DNA from: Pseudomonas fluorescens
Lineage (GTDB): Bacteria > Pseudomonadota > Gammaproteobacteria > Pseudomonadales > Pseudomonadaceae
Assembly: GCF_902497855.1 (NCBI RefSeq)
Contig: NZ_CABVHU010000004.1
Span: forward strand, 1-64,000
Direction: 5' to 3'
Length of the DNA: 64,000 bases
Shown here: piece by piece, positions 63,447 to 64,000 of the stretch
How positions within the stretch are numbered: the first letter of the stretch is position 1
Layout: each line of letters opens with the position of its first letter
Made by a program: the position numbers and the translations under genes
The notes under the pieces: generated by a model
What the model was told of the DNA's origin: nothing
Database searches by the model: none
Seen by the model: only the letters and a program-made list of their open reading frames with translations

Positions 63447-63764
63447 ATGGGTAAGAAAAGAGAGCACAACACCTACCGACAACTGAAAAAGCAGTACCCG
63501 GATTACCTGGCCGCCGTGCAAGCTCTGGGTACGGCGGTGCGGCATGCCGGCCCACTGGACGATGCAGTGGTCCAGCTGATCCAACTCGGTGCTGCGGCAG
63601 CCATTCGCTCCGAAGGCGCCGTGCACAGTCATGCCAGGCGGGCACTGGAAGCGGGCGCGACGCCAGAGCAGATCCGTCACGCATTGATCGCGCTGACGAG
63701 CACGATCGGTTTCCCCACCGTCGTCGCGGCCATCAGCTGGGCGGAGGATGTGCTCGAGCAATGA
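63447..63764 (+). CDS. Cysteine-free CMD-family protein
   Basis: A 105-residue helical protein of the carboxymuconolactone decarboxylase/AhpD family, with the GAVHSHARRALEAGATPEQIRHAL block. The redox CxxC found in AhpD-like members is absent: the corresponding residues are Ser55 and Ala58, and there is no cysteine in the whole protein. A peroxidase role is therefore unlikely. The start at 63447 follows CGAGGAG. Confidence 0.82.
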   Translation: MGKKREHNTYRQLKKQYPDYLAAVQALGTAVRHAGPLDDAVVQLIQLGAAAAIRSEGAVHSHARRALEAGATPEQIRHALIALTSTIGFPTVVAAISWAEDVLEQ

Positions 63765-63776
63765 ACGGGCAACCAT

Positions 63777-64000
63777 TTACCTTGTTTGCTTCGCGCGGCT
63801 ACACAGGGCGATGGCCAGTGCCGTGACGATCAGCCCCAGCGCGACGGCGAAGGTGATCCGCATGCCGTTGGCAACCGCCTCGGGGTGCGCCTTGGTGATC
63901 TCGGCCGTCGCCGAGGCCAGCGCAAACACCGCGCCCAAGGCGCTGGCCCCGGTGATGAGTCCCAGATTGCGCGAGAGGTTGAGCAGGCCGGAAATGACGC
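63777..64000 (-). CDS. MFS transporter, C-terminal part (partial)
   Basis: An in-frame fragment of at least 73 residues that reads off the window edge on the minus strand. It has the LLNLSRNLGLITGASALGAVFAL block and a final hydrophobic helix (ITFAVALGLIVTALAIAL) typical of the last helices of an EmrB/QacA-like MFS protein. The stop TAA is at 63777-63779. The start lies beyond position 64000. Confidence 0.75.
   Translation of the reverse strand, partial: VISGLLNLSRNLGLITGASALGAVFALASATAEITKAHPEAVANGMRITFAVALGLIVTALAIALCSRAKQTR

Overview
The window is a piece of a fluorescent-group Pseudomonas chromosome, probably the left end of an assembly contig. The genus call rests on high-GC coding with strong G/C third positions, the REP palindromes typical of Pseudomonas (TGTAGGAGCGAGC and TGTAGGAGCCGGC types), an OprD porin, a FecI/FecR/TonB iron cassette and a glc operon. 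No rRNA, tRNA, transposase, phage gene or CRISPR array was seen. The first ~349 bases are not normal chromosome: positions 197-266 are an Illumina Nextera P5/i5/Read1 adapter preceded by a poly-T run and AT-rich low-quality-looking sequence.

Layout. 0.35-3.4 kb: lipase-like hydrolase, MFS protein, Tat-exported aldo/keto reductase. 3.4-5.1 kb: two tandem ohr genes and ohrR, each preceded by a CGTATGCGAT motif. 5.3-9.7 kb: a fused D-Ala-D-Ala dipeptidase/L,D-transpeptidase, then an aldehyde dehydrogenase and cysteine hydrolase pair divergent from an HxlR regulator. 9.9-18.9 kb: a putative nitronate/organic-acid region with a YbfB-type MFS, two paralogous LysR regulators, DUF485-ActP transporter, cytochrome b561, two nitronate monooxygenases and a MOSC protein. 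A near-identical 26-bp element lies upstream of both the transporter operon and the second monooxygenase. 19.3-24.7 kb: epoxide hydrolase, then a three-gene envelope cassette (sialidase-like protein, membrane protein, LtaS-like transferase). 24.9-32.2 kb: TerC, the reverse transsulfuration pair (CBS and cystathionine gamma-lyase), a polyamine-binding protein, LysR and quinone oxidoreductase.

32.4-36.6 kb: a Fur-type iron uptake unit (TonB receptor, FecR, FecI) whose 3' end carries a 27-bp tandem repeat and a perfect REP hairpin. 36.8-41.5 kb: small hypotheticals, a YbdK-type carboxylate-amine ligase, an exported dienelactone hydrolase and a hipBA toxin-antitoxin pair. 41.7-48.6 kb: an EmrB/QacA-type efflux protein, the glycolate oxidase operon glcDEFG and its divergent regulator glcC, with two palindromic operators. 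48.6-55 kb: LysR plus a five-gene catabolic operon (HMG-CoA-lyase family, class III CoA-transferase, gamma-carbonic-anhydrase-like protein, ACS-family transporter, OprD porin). 55.2-63.3 kb: an LldP-type lactate/glycolate permease and a gamma-glutamylation operon (GS-like ligase, aldehyde dehydrogenase, iron alcohol dehydrogenase, amino acid permease). The window closes with a cysteine-free CMD-family protein and the 3' end of an MFS gene.

The overall picture is a metabolically versatile soil or plant-associated pseudomonad region, rich in transporter-enzyme-regulator cassettes, with REPINs placed at gene ends. The most interesting signals are the nitronate region with its shared operator-like element, the REPINs that supply the stop codons of four genes, the bifunctional peptidoglycan enzyme, and the sialidase/LtaS-like cassette.
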